A DNA stretch of 64,000 nt from Bin87 sp963665395 (lineage in GTDB: Bacteria > Chloroflexota > Dehalococcoidia > Lucifugimonadales > UBA3495): positions 2,852,001 to 2,916,000 of the forward strand of contig OY762251.1 in assembly GCA_963665395.2 (NCBI GenBank), read 5' to 3'. This document shows positions 17,133 through 25,588 of this stretch, piece by piece. A model generated the notes under the pieces. The model ran no database searches. It saw nothing but the letters and a program-made list of their open reading frames with translations, and was not told where the DNA came from. Made by a program: the position numbers and the translations under genes. Position 1 is the stretch's first letter. Each line of letters opens with the position of its first letter.

Positions 17133-17247
17133 GAATGTCAGAAGCAGGATTTCCAGGATTTGACGGATTATCAGGATTGGGATCGTCCGACGGCAGCGTC
17201 GCGCCCAATCCTGTACATCCTATAAATCCGGTAAATCTTGCTTCTGA
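17133..17247. repeat. Imperfect inverted repeat in the 17076-17482 gap
   Basis: TGTCAGAAGCAGGATTTCC near 17132-17150 is matched by AAATCTTGCTTCTGAC at 17231-17247 in inverted orientation. Between them lie short repeated AGGATTT/CAGGATTG words. This and element B at 17283-17394 account for most of the 407-base gap. The remainder has no credible ORF; the last 80 bases before 17483 hold the ribosome site GAGGAGG of the DUF1800 gene. Confidence 0.6.
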
Positions 17248-17282
17248 CAAGCTACCAAAACGGGTACGCGTAGGGTCGTCTT

Positions 17283-17394
17283 GGTAGCGTTGCGTTTTAG
17301 GTGGTTTCTCTTCGTAGGGGCGAATAATTATTCGCCCCTACCCTCGCCGGCAACAACGTTGGCCGGATCAAACCACCTAAATTGCAACGCTACC
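17283..17394. mobile_element. MITE-like element B with 24-bp terminal inverted repeats and a palindromic core
   Basis: Left end GGTAGCGTTGCGTTTTAGGT... (17283-17306) and right end AACCACCTAAATTGCAACGC... (17371-17394) differ from perfect inversion at two positions and match element A at 13420-13552. The core contains copy 2 of the 28-bp palindrome (17314-17341) and a second small hairpin (17347-17366). Confidence 0.8.
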
Positions 17395-17482
17395 CTCTGT
17401 CGTTTTGAGGTTGAGAGTCGCAAGGCTTAATGATAGGATGACAGTGGCGATTTGTTAGTACAGATCGAGGAGGCTTGAATCC

Positions 17483-18892
17483 ATGGCAGACCAGAACCAT
17501 GACATTGCATTGATGGCCCATCTGATGCGGCGGGCCGGGTTCGGCGCCCAATACGCCGAACTGGAGGCTCGCGCGGCCAAGGGTTACGAGGCAACCGTTG
17601 AAGAGTTGCTCAACCCCCAGGAACACGACCACGGCATGGACCTGGACTATGCCGAGCGTTGTTTCATCGAATGGAGCCATCACACGCGGGGATTGCCCGA
17701 GTACGTTGCGTTCCGCTTCATCAACTCCAGGAACCAGCTGGAAGAGAAGATGTGCCTGTTCTGGCACGGCATCCTCTGCACCGCCGACAGCAAGACCCAG
17801 AGCTACCCGACTTCCTATGACGAAATCGAGATGTTCCGGGAGTACGGGATGGGCAGTTTCCGGGATCTGCTGGTGCAGATCTCGAAAGATCCGGCGATGA
17901 TTTTCTTCCTGGACAACTGCCTGAGCCACAAGGGTGCCATCAACGAGAACTACGGCCGGGAGCTGCTGGAACTGTTCTCCATGGGCGTGGGCATGGACGG
18001 CGAGTTCAACTACACCGAGGACGACGTGAAGGAATGCGCGCGCGCCTTCACCGGCTGGACCATCGCCAACAACATCCCCGGCCAGCCCTACGGACGCTAC
18101 TCCGGCAAGTTCGTGTATAACCCCGATGACCACGACGAAGGCGACAAGACCTTCCTCGGGGAAACCGGCAACTTCAACGGCGAGGACGTCATCGACATCA
18201 TCGTGAAGCAGCCGGCCACCGCCCGCTTCATCTCCCGCCACCTGTACAGCTACTTCATCTCCGACGAGGCCCAGGTGCCGGCGTGGATGGAAACCCCGCC
18301 GAAAGACATGGAAATGATCAAGATGCTGGAGGACGAGTATTACCGCTCCGGCTACAACATCAAGTCCATGCTGCGGGCGCTGTTCCAGTCCGAAGCTTTC
18401 AAGAATGCCCGGTTCCAGCGGGTTAAGAGCCCGATTGAAACCGTCATCGGCACGCTGCGACTGGTGGGCGACTGGACGGAACCCAAGCCCGGCTTTGAGT
18501 TCATCTTCGACGAGATGAAGCACATGGGCCAGGAGATCTTCAATCCGCCGTCCGTGGAAGGCTGGCACACCGGCCACGAATGGATTGACGGCGGCACGCT
18601 GGTGCATCGGATCAACTTCACCGCCGACTTCGTGGGCGACGTGAAGCAGCCCGGCGTGAAGAACATCATCGACCAGTTGGCCGACATCGGCCCGGTGATC
18701 TCGCCCGAGGAAATGGTGGACACCACTACCCGCCTCATGGGCCACTACGAACTGGCCGACGAAACGCGGGAAATGCTGGCGGCCGGCGTTGCCAAGGGCG
18801 GCGCCATCCACACGGACACCGCCGAGTTCGGCGGCCGGGTGGGCGAGCTCTTGCAGATGCTCATTGCCACCAAGGAATACATCTACGCCTAG
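17483..18892 (+). CDS. DUF1800 domain-containing protein
   Basis: 469 residues after GAGGAGG. The N-terminal HLMRRAGFGAQYAELEA, the central FWHGILCT, DNCLSHKGAINENYGRELLELFSMGVG and ARAFTGWTI are characteristic of DUF1800 proteins, whose function is unknown. These almost always sit next to a DUF1501 gene, as here (69 bases downstream). Many members carry a Tat or Sec signal; none is visible in this one. The last third includes FNPPSVEGW, another family motif. Confidence 0.9.
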   Translation: MADQNHDIALMAHLMRRAGFGAQYAELEARAAKGYEATVEELLNPQEHDHGMDLDYAERCFIEWSHHTRGLPEYVAFRFINSRNQLEEKMCLFWHGILCTADSKTQSYPTSYDEIEMFREYGMGSFRDLLVQISKDPAMIFFLDNCLSHKGAINENYGRELLELFSMGVGMDGEFNYTEDDVKECARAFTGWTIANNIPGQPYGRYSGKFVYNPDDHDEGDKTFLGETGNFNGEDVIDIIVKQPATARFISRHLYSYFISDEAQVPAWMETPPKDMEMIKMLEDEYYRSGYNIKSMLRALFQSEAFKNARFQRVKSPIETVIGTLRLVGDWTEPKPGFEFIFDEMKHMGQEIFNPPSVEGWHTGHEWIDGGTLVHRINFTADFVGDVKQPGVKNIIDQLADIGPVISPEEMVDTTTRLMGHYELADETREMLAAGVAKGGAIHTDTAEFGGRVGELLQMLIATKEYIYA

Positions 18893-18961
18893 CCGGGCGC
18901 TGCTCGGCTATCGCACATTTGACCACCAACCGCGCAACCAATCCCACGGGAGGAAGCAATC

Positions 18962-20098
18962 GTGACCGCTACGAAGAAAGACCCGGTGCTGGTAGTTCTA
19001 CAGATGTCCGGCGCGTATGACGCCGTGAACACCATCATCCCCTACAACGACCCGCTGTATAAGGACTACCGGCCCCACTTGAAGGTCGAGGTTGAGGAAG
19101 TCCTGGCCATTGACAACAACGTGGGCTTCCACCCGGCCATGGCCCCCATCAAGGACCTGTACGACGAGGGCAAGGTTGCCGTCATCCAGGGCATTGGCTA
19201 TCCCAACCCCATCCGCTCTCACTTCCGTTCCATGGACATCTGGCACACCGCCGAACCCACCAAGATGTCCACCGAGGGCTGGCTGGGCCGCGCCATCCAG
19301 GACCTGGACCCCAACAAGGAAAACGTGCTGACCGCCGTGAACTTTGGGCGTGGCCTGCCCCGGGCGCTGGCCGCTCCCGGCGTGTCCGTCGCCTCCGTGG
19401 GCAACCTGGAGACCTACGGCGTGCTGACCGGCATTGACGGCGAGAGCCAGCGGGCCGAGGCGCTGGACATCTTCTCCCGGATGTACTCGCCCATGGTCGG
19501 CTCCGGTCCCATCAACGATTACCTGTCCCAGACCGGCTTGGACGCCCTGAAGGGCGCGGACATCCTGCGCACCGCTCCGGAGATCTACTCGTCCAGCGTT
19601 GAGTATGGCGGCGATATGTTCTCCCAGTGGGTGAAGAACGTCGCCCAGGTGCATACCGCCGGGTTTGGCACCCGCGTGCTCTACACCGGCCTGAACCCCG
19701 GGGCCTTCGACACCCACGCCAACCAGCCCACCTCTTTCGCCAAGCTGTGGGGCGAGGTGTCCCGGGCGGTCAATGACCTGTACCAGGACCTGAAAGAACA
19801 CGACGCCAACCAGGAAGTGGTCATGCTCCTCTTTACCGAGTTCGGCCGCCGCGTGCAGGAAAACGGCTCCGGCACCGACCACGGTTCGGGCAGCGTGGCC
19901 TTCGTCCTCGGCGACGGCGTCAAGGGCGGCCTGTACGGCGAGTATCCGTCCCTGGAGCCGGACCAGCTGGATGAGGGCGACCTGAAGTGGAACAACGACT
20001 TCCGCAACACCTACGCCACCATCCTGGACAAGTGGCTGCACCTGGATGACCAGGAAATCCTGAAGGGCTCCTACGAGCAGTTCGACTTCATCAAGTAG
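18962..20098 (+). CDS. DUF1501 domain-containing protein (sulfatase-fold)
   Basis: 378 residues from a GTG start preceded by GGGAGGAAG. LVVLQMSGAYDAVNTIIPYNDPLY at the N-terminus, HFRSMDIWHTAEP, GAFDTHANQ, LLFTEFGRRVQENGSGTDHGSG and VKGGLYGEYPSL are typical DUF1501 motifs; the family has an alkaline-phosphatase-like fold with metal-binding Asp and His residues. Usual members begin with a Tat signal, which is missing here, as in the partner DUF1800 gene. The pair probably forms one functional unit of unknown role. Confidence 0.9.
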   Translation: MTATKKDPVLVVLQMSGAYDAVNTIIPYNDPLYKDYRPHLKVEVEEVLAIDNNVGFHPAMAPIKDLYDEGKVAVIQGIGYPNPIRSHFRSMDIWHTAEPTKMSTEGWLGRAIQDLDPNKENVLTAVNFGRGLPRALAAPGVSVASVGNLETYGVLTGIDGESQRAEALDIFSRMYSPMVGSGPINDYLSQTGLDALKGADILRTAPEIYSSSVEYGGDMFSQWVKNVAQVHTAGFGTRVLYTGLNPGAFDTHANQPTSFAKLWGEVSRAVNDLYQDLKEHDANQEVVMLLFTEFGRRVQENGSGTDHGSGSVAFVLGDGVKGGLYGEYPSLEPDQLDEGDLKWNNDFRNTYATILDKWLHLDDQEILKGSYEQFDFIK

Positions 20099-20156
20099 CC
20101 GATGGCTGGCGAGCCCCGTCATTCCCGGTGAACGGGAATCCAGGCATAGCACATGG

Positions 20157-20184
20157 GTAGGGGCGAATAATTATTCGCCCCTAC
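20157..20184. repeat. 28-bp perfect palindrome, copy 3 of 3
   Basis: Identical to the palindromes at 8289-8316 and 17314-17341. It sits between the DUF1501 and NHL-repeat genes, without the terminal repeats seen around copy 2. Confidence 0.95.
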
Positions 20185-20249
20185 GTGATGATAGCGCCGG
20201 ACTGACAAGCCTGGGCCAGTATGACGGCGTGAATTTGGAAGGTGAAATT

Positions 20250-21293
20250 ATGGTTACTGCGACTGAGATCGCGCCGGTAACGTTTCAATACAGCCATACC
20301 ATCGGTAGGCAGGAAGTCCGCAGCGGCAACGGGTTCTTCAACCCGGTGGCCATTACTCGGGACGAGAACGGTATGCTGTACGTGCTGAGCCGGGGCACCG
20401 AGACGCCGGCTTTCTTCCCCTGCAAACGCGTCACGGTCTTCCATCCCGAGGAACAGGAAGTGGTGGCCGAGTTCGGCCAGAAGATTCCCCCGGAGGACGC
20501 CGACGAAACGACGCCCAACGGGTCGTTCATGTGGCCGACCTCCGTGGCCCTGGACAGCCGGGGCATCGCCTACGTTGCCGACGAATGGCTGAACCGGATC
20601 TCCATTTACGACCAGGAGCGCGGCAACTGGATCGGAATGTGGGGGATCCCCGGTTCCGGCGACGGTGAGATCAACCGGCCCGCCGGCCTGGCCTTTGACC
20701 AGGACGACAACCTGTACATGGTGGAGAGCCGCAACCACCGGGTTTCGGTGTTCACCAAGGACGGGCAGTTCAAGTTCAACTGGGGAAGCAAGGGCAGCGG
20801 CGACGGCGAGTTCGACCACCCCTGGGGCATCGAGATCGACCACAACGGCGACGTGTACGTGGCCGACTGGCGCAACGACCGCATCCAGAAATTCGCCCCC
20901 GATGGCACCTTCCTGATGAAGTTCGGGACCTCCGGCGACGGCGAAGGGCAGTTCAACCGGCCCACCGGCATAGCCGTGGACAAAGACGGGCACATTTTCG
21001 TGACCGACTACAAGAACGACCGGGTCCAAGTGTTTCGCTCCAACGGCGAATACATTACCACGATGCGGGGCCAGGCCGGCCTCTCCAAGTGGGGCGCGGA
21101 GCGGGTGTACCTCGATCCCACCATCGTCCGGGCCCGGGAGCGCGCATTGGACCTGACCGAGCGGGAAGGGGCTTTCCAGGGTCCCATCGCCGTGGAAGTT
21201 GACGACGACGGCCGGGTCTTCGTGCTGGAGGCGCCGCGCCACCGGGTGCAGGTATTCAGCAAGCAGACAGCGATGTTTGCTGGCGAACTGTGA
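20250..21293 (+). CDS. NHL-repeat six-bladed beta-propeller protein
   Basis: 347 residues with at least five NHL blades: PTSVALDSRGIAYVADEWLNRI, RPAGLAFDQDDNLYMVESRNHR, HPWGIEIDHNGDVYVADWRNDR, RPTGIAVDKDGHIFVTDYKNDR and a last GPIAVEVDDDGRVFVLEAPRHR. GGAAGGTG precedes this ATG; the frame opens seven codons earlier at a GTG. No signal peptide, so it appears cytoplasmic. Such propellers are binding scaffolds or lactonase-like hydrolases; nothing identifies a substrate. Confidence 0.85.
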   Translation: MVTATEIAPVTFQYSHTIGRQEVRSGNGFFNPVAITRDENGMLYVLSRGTETPAFFPCKRVTVFHPEEQEVVAEFGQKIPPEDADETTPNGSFMWPTSVALDSRGIAYVADEWLNRISIYDQERGNWIGMWGIPGSGDGEINRPAGLAFDQDDNLYMVESRNHRVSVFTKDGQFKFNWGSKGSGDGEFDHPWGIEIDHNGDVYVADWRNDRIQKFAPDGTFLMKFGTSGDGEGQFNRPTGIAVDKDGHIFVTDYKNDRVQVFRSNGEYITTMRGQAGLSKWGAERVYLDPTIVRARERALDLTEREGAFQGPIAVEVDDDGRVFVLEAPRHRVQVFSKQTAMFAGEL

Positions 21294-21317
21294 TCGGTCC
21301 GGCACAACAACGAAGGG

Positions 21318-21345
21318 AAGGCTGCGGCTCTCGGGTCGCGGCCTT
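21318..21345. terminator. Hairpin between the NHL and Uma2 genes
   Basis: AAGGCTGCG pairs with CGCGGCCTT (nine pairs, one T-G) around a ten-base loop. It lies 24 bases after the NHL stop, between convergent genes. There is no T tract, so it is a modest candidate. Confidence 0.4.
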
Positions 21346-21377
21346 AATCCATTCTGATTGAGGCGGCTGAGTTCGGC

Positions 21378-22037
21378 TTACAGTTCCCTGATGCGGGCTT
21401 CGGCGGACAGGCGGGCGGCGCGCTCATCCTTGGCGCGGGTTTCGGCGAGCTCGGCGCATCGTTCTGCGTCATCGCGCTGTGCCTTGCTCTCGGTGAGGTC
21501 GAGCAGGTATTCGCCGACGGTCGGATTCCAGAAGCGCAGGCGGCCGTGATACCAATGCAGTTCCAGTTGCAGGACCGCATTGTAGCCGCGGATGACGCCG
21601 TCGCTCCCGGTTTCGACCGGGATGGGTCCGTAGCTATCGCCAACCAGACGGTCGCCGGCCAGGGCCGCGTCGTGGTAGCGTCCGCCGGTGTGGTCAAAGC
21701 GCCAGTATTCCGCCACACCGAAACGGGCGTAAGTCTCCCGCTTGGCCAGGTAATCCTGCTTACCGTCACTCATTGACGCTATTTCCAGCACGAAATCGGG
21801 CGGCTTGCCGATTTCGCTGATGGTGTAGCCGTTGGCCGCCGTAATCTCCGCCGGCGGGATGGCGAGGCCCAGAGCAACCATGCAGTCGGGTTTGGGCGCA
21901 TCGGGGATGTCGCCAGGTTCGTAGCAGAGGTATCCTTCGGCGCCAACAAACGTGTCGGGCCGGGAGAGGCTGTAGTTCTCCAGCACTAGGTAAATACGGC
22001 TGATGTGGGGGAAGAGCGGCATAATATCCGGGGGCAA
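21378..22037 (-). CDS. Uma2-family endonuclease-like protein, N-terminally truncated by a stop codon
   Basis: The core ISEIGKPPDFVLEIAS, then YLAKRETYARFGVAEYWRFD and a short charged tail mark a Uma2-type PD-(D/E)XK protein, about 60 per cent like its neighbour at 22172-23008. Compared with that paralogue, the expected start is the ATG at 22112 (MTANPAA), after a good GAGGTG site, but the eighth codon is TAA (22091-22089). The homologous reading then continues as PPPDGLPSRLTPLPDAPLPPDIM. Translation could restart at the TTG at 22037 or ATG at 22022, losing only a disordered tail, so the protein may still be made. The putative active-site Asp, Glu and Lys remain. Confidence 0.75.
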   Translation of the reverse strand: MPPDIMPLFPHISRIYLVLENYSLSRPDTFVGAEGYLCYEPGDIPDAPKPDCMVALGLAIPPAEITAANGYTISEIGKPPDFVLEIASMSDGKQDYLAKRETYARFGVAEYWRFDHTGGRYHDAALAGDRLVGDSYGPIPVETGSDGVIRGYNAVLQLELHWYHGRLRFWNPTVGEYLLDLTESKAQRDDAERCAELAETRAKDERAARLSAEARIREL

Positions 22038-22171
22038 AGGAGCGTCGGGAAGCGGCGTGAGACGCGAGGGCAGGCCGTCCGGTGGTGGTTACGCAGCAGG
22101 ATTGGCGGTCATGATTTCACCTCTGCCGAGTGGCGTCGGGTTCGTTGGCAGTGGCGGTGGGGGTTTTTGGC

Positions 22172-23008
22172 CTAGCTTTCGGATTCTCCAAGGCCCAATT
22201 CTGCCCGGAGTTGGCGGAGTTGCTCCTCAGCGGCTTCCGCACGACGCTCTGCCGCTTCCGCGCGGCGTTCCGCATCCTGACGCGCCGACCGCTCATCTTC
22301 CGCGTGGCGTTCCGCGTCCTGACGCGCCGACCGCTCGTCTTCCGCGTGGCGTTGCGCGCTGTCGCGCTGGGCGGCGGTCTCGGTCAGGTCGGTCAGATAT
22401 TCGCCGGTGGCCGGGTTCCAGAAACGCAGGCGGCCATAGTACCAGTGCAGTTCCAGCCCTAGGGCGGCACTGTAACCCCGGATGATACCATCGGCCCCGG
22501 TCACAACCGGAATTGGCTCGTATCTATCGCCAACCAGACGGTCGCCGGCCAGCGCCGTGTCGTGGTAGCGCCCGCCGGTGTGGTCGAAGCGCCAGTATTC
22601 CGCCACGCGATAACCGGCGTAAATGGCCCGCTTCTCGATGTAGTCCCGCCGGCCGGTGCTCTTTGAAGCCACTTCGAGCACGAAGTCCGGCGGCTTGCCG
22701 ATTTCGCTGATGACGTAGCCGTTGGCGTTGTTGATTTCTTCCGACGGGAAATTGACCCCGAAGGCCACCAGGCAGTCGGGATGGGGAGCGCGTCCGGCTT
22801 CGCTGGCATGAAGGCAGAGCCAGCCTTCACTGCCGACGAAAACGTCGGGCCGGTGGATATAATGGTTTTCCAGGATGAGGTAGGCGCGACTGACGTCGCG
22901 GATTTGCTCAAGCATATTAATAGGCTCGGAAAGACCCGGGAGCGGGGTGAGGCGAGGACGCTGCCCGGTTTCGGCCTGGGGTGGTTGAGATACGGGTTTG
23001 GTAGTCAT
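22172..23008 (-). CDS. Uma2-family endonuclease-like protein with a C-terminal coiled coil
   Basis: 278 residues starting after GGAGGGG. The nuclease-like core holds SEIGKPPDFVLEVAS and DYIEKRAIYAGYRVAEYWRFD. The Asp, Glu and Lys fit the PD-(D/E)XK pattern. The last 65 residues are a highly charged coiled coil made of repeated QRHAEDERSARQDAER and RRAEAAERR units. Uma2 proteins are abundant in cyanobacteria and Chloroflexota; their role is unsettled. It is a tandem duplicate of the gene at 21378. Confidence 0.85.
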   Translation of the reverse strand: MTTKPVSQPPQAETGQRPRLTPLPGLSEPINMLEQIRDVSRAYLILENHYIHRPDVFVGSEGWLCLHASEAGRAPHPDCLVAFGVNFPSEEINNANGYVISEIGKPPDFVLEVASKSTGRRDYIEKRAIYAGYRVAEYWRFDHTGGRYHDTALAGDRLVGDRYEPIPVVTGADGIIRGYSAALGLELHWYYGRLRFWNPATGEYLTDLTETAAQRDSAQRHAEDERSARQDAERHAEDERSARQDAERRAEAAERRAEAAEEQLRQLRAELGLGESES

Positions 23009-23031
23009 AGTTTCCCCTCCGCCGGGTGGCG

Positions 23032-23784
23032 TCAGGCGCTGCCCAAGAATACTTGGGTCAGTATATCAGTGTCTCTAATGGATTGGGGCGTGCCGTTGTG
23101 GACCACCGCGCCTTTGTCGAGGACGTAGGCGCGATCCACGATGTCGAGGACGCCCTTGATGTTGTGCTCGACGACCATGATGGTGGTGTTGAGGCGGTCG
23201 CTGATTTCGGCCACCTTTTCGAATACCTCTTTCACGATGATGGGAGCCAGACCCAGCGTCGGTTCGTCCAAAAGCAACAGTTCCGGCGAGGCCATGAGGC
23301 CACGCCCGAAGGCAAGCATCTGCTGCTGGCCGCCGGACATAGCGCTGGCCATATCCTTGCGCTTTTCGTACAGAACCGGAAACAGTTCCATCACTGAATC
23401 GAGGCGCCGGGCCTTTTCGGCGCGGTCGTTGAGGTATAGGCAGCCCATCTCCAGGTTTTCGGCGATGGTGAGGTGGGTGAAGACCCGGCGGCCCTGGGGT
23501 ACAAAGGCGATGCCTTCCTTGACTATTTCATGGGTCTCGGCAGCCAAGGGTTCCTGACGCCAGTACACCTGACCGGCGACAACGGGGGCGAGGCCCATGA
23601 CGGCCTTGAGAACGGTGGACTTGCCGGCGCCGTTGGGCCCCATCACCGCTACAACCTCGCCTTTGCGTATGCCCATGGATACGTCGTCGAGGGCGCGGAC
23701 CGCGCCGTATTCTACTGATATGTCAACCAGCTCCAGCAGGTTGGCGTCTGCGCCGTCGCCATTCACTGTACTCATACTACTCAC
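23032..23784 (-). CDS. livF: Branched-chain amino acid-type ABC transporter ATP-binding protein LivF
   Basis: 250 residues with Walker A GPNGAGKST, signature MSGGQQQML and Walker B LLLLDEPTLGLAP, followed by the switch His in VVEHNI. Similar to LivF throughout. It is the last gene of an operon livH-livM-livG-livF on the minus strand; its start overlaps the end of livG by eight bases. Such systems import leucine-type amino acids, but in Chloroflexota they also take up amides, urea or aromatic acids, so the substrate is open. Confidence 0.92.
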   Translation of the reverse strand: MSSMSTVNGDGADANLLELVDISVEYGAVRALDDVSMGIRKGEVVAVMGPNGAGKSTVLKAVMGLAPVVAGQVYWRQEPLAAETHEIVKEGIAFVPQGRRVFTHLTIAENLEMGCLYLNDRAEKARRLDSVMELFPVLYEKRKDMASAMSGGQQQMLAFGRGLMASPELLLLDEPTLGLAPIIVKEVFEKVAEISDRLNTTIMVVEHNIKGVLDIVDRAYVLDKGAVVHNGTPQSIRDTDILTQVFLGSA

Positions 23785-24541
23785 CCAGGTACGCCTCGAT
23801 CACCTCTTCGCTGGAGAGGACTTCTTCGACGTCCCCGGCGGCCAGCAATGTGCCACTGTCCAGCACGATGATGCGGTCGGAGAGCTCCCGGACGATGTCC
23901 ATGTTGTGGGATACGAAGACGATGGTGTACCCATCGGAGCGCATCCGTTTCAGTATGGCCTTGACCTGTTCCAGCATCTGGGGGAAGAGGCCGGCGAAGG
24001 GTTCATCAAACAGGTAGGTCTGCACGTCCATGGCCATGGCGCGGCCGATTTCCAGGAGCTTGCGCTGTCCGTAAGAGAGTTCGTTGGCGAGGGAATCGCG
24101 CTTTTCCCACATCCCCACCTGCTCCAGGATGCTTTGGGCTTTCCGGCGATTTGACGGTTTGGCGCGCTCGAACAGAGCGGGGAATAAGCGCCGCTCCGTC
24201 AGCACCACCATGATGTTGTCCCACACGGTGATCTGGTCGAAGAGGCGCACTTCCTGGAAAGTGCGGGTCAGGCCGTGGGCGGGAGTTTCGTAAGCCTTGA
24301 CGACGCGAAGGCCCTGCCCGTCGATAATGACCATGCCGCCGTCAAGGGGGAGCACGCCGCTGAGCAGGTTGACCAGCGTTGACTTGCCGGAACCATTGGG
24401 GCCGACGATGCTGGTGGTTCCCTGGCGCGGGATGGACAGGGTCAGCTCGTCCACGGCCCGCACCGCGCCGAAATGCTTCGAGATCCCTTCGGTTTGCAGG
24501 GCGTACTCGTCGTTGCGCGCCGTGTTGCGGCCAGTTGTCAT
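23777..24541 (-). CDS. livG: Branched-chain amino acid-type ABC transporter ATP-binding protein LivG
   Basis: 254 residues with Walker A GPNGSGKST, signature LSYGQRKLLEI and Walker B YLFDEPFAGLFP, and a terminal VSHNMDIV switch. The ELSYGQ form of the signature is usual in LivG. The start overlaps the livM stop by four bases (ATGA), so translation is coupled. The protein ends with a variant of the LivG-specific C-terminal helix that contacts LivM. Confidence 0.92.
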   Translation of the reverse strand: MTTGRNTARNDEYALQTEGISKHFGAVRAVDELTLSIPRQGTTSIVGPNGSGKSTLVNLLSGVLPLDGGMVIIDGQGLRVVKAYETPAHGLTRTFQEVRLFDQITVWDNIMVVLTERRLFPALFERAKPSNRRKAQSILEQVGMWEKRDSLANELSYGQRKLLEIGRAMAMDVQTYLFDEPFAGLFPQMLEQVKAILKRMRSDGYTIVFVSHNMDIVRELSDRIIVLDSGTLLAAGDVEEVLSSEEVIEAYLGE

Positions 24542-25581
24542 AGTCGATACCTCCCGACGAGACCCTGGGGGCGGAACAGCATCAGCAGCACCAGCAGCAG
24601 GCCCAGCACCACCTGACGGGCCTGCCCGATGTACTCATCAGGCAGGAACGGGATGAAACTCATGCCAACTTCCAGCAGCACGAAGGCCATAGCGCCCAAC
24701 AGGGATCCCCAGATGGTCGCCAGACCGCCCAGGATCACGATGGATACCAGCAGCACAGACTCCAGAAGGATGAAGGAATTGGGGCCGACGAACATCGACC
24801 AACTGGCGAACAGACCGCCGGCAAGACCCGCCATCATCGCCGAGATAACCCACACGGCCAGCTTGTAGTGCGTGGCCTGGTAACCGAATACTTCGATGGC
24901 TTGTTCGTCTTCGCGAATGGCCGTCAGCACGCGCCCGAAGGATGAGGTGGTGATGAACCACGCCAGCAGCATCACCAGCGCGAGAAAGGCGAAGCACAGC
25001 AGCAAAAACTCCACGTCACCGTCGAATATCCAGTCACCGATCTGCGGGCGAGCTATCTCATGGATGCCGAAAGCCCCCCGGGTGACGCTGCGGAGGTTGA
25101 GAAACACGCTGTAAGCGATGATGGCGAAGCCGAAGGACACCAGCACGAAGATATCGTCGCGGAAGCGGTTGAAAACCACGCCGACCAACACCGCCGCCAC
25201 GCCGGCCAGGACGATGCACACCGGGAGAGCGGCAAAGAACGGCCACCCGAAGGTGGGGATAACGCCGGTACGCAGCTGCTCGTAGGGCGCATCGGAGGTC
25301 AGCACGGCCATGGTGTAGGCGCCGATACCGAAGAAGCCGATGTGCCCCACGGAGAGGAGGCCGGTGAACCCGACGACCAGGTTCAGGCTGACGGCCAGGA
25401 TTGCCCAGATAGCGAACACCGTGAACACGATTACCGCGAAACCGACGCCCTGCCACAGCATGAACGCCACCGCGCATCCGATGATGAGCAAAGTCGCCCA
25501 AAGCTGGATGTTGCCCCCGGCAAGGCGACCCAACCGGCGCGGGTCTCCGGCAACATCCAGGAAGGATTGCCAGTTCGTCAT
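24538..25581 (-). CDS. livM: Branched-chain amino acid-type ABC transporter permease LivM
   Basis: 347 residues starting at MTNWQSFLDV; the frame is open for 176 more codons upstream, but that stretch is antisense-like sequence inside livH. About nine membrane helices. Family motifs include LVVGFTGLLSVGHIGFFGIGAYT and GRVLTAIREDEQAIEVFGYQATHYKLAVWVISAMMAGLAGG, the latter being the cytoplasmic EAA-type loop that docks on the ATPase. The start lies seven bases after the livH stop. Confidence 0.9.
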   Translation of the reverse strand: MTNWQSFLDVAGDPRRLGRLAGGNIQLWATLLIIGCAVAFMLWQGVGFAVIVFTVFAIWAILAVSLNLVVGFTGLLSVGHIGFFGIGAYTMAVLTSDAPYEQLRTGVIPTFGWPFFAALPVCIVLAGVAAVLVGVVFNRFRDDIFVLVSFGFAIIAYSVFLNLRSVTRGAFGIHEIARPQIGDWIFDGDVEFLLLCFAFLALVMLLAWFITTSSFGRVLTAIREDEQAIEVFGYQATHYKLAVWVISAMMAGLAGGLFASWSMFVGPNSFILLESVLLVSIVILGGLATIWGSLLGAMAFVLLEVGMSFIPFLPDEYIGQARQVVLGLLLVLLMLFRPQGLVGRYRL

Positions 25582-25588
25582 AGCGGGG

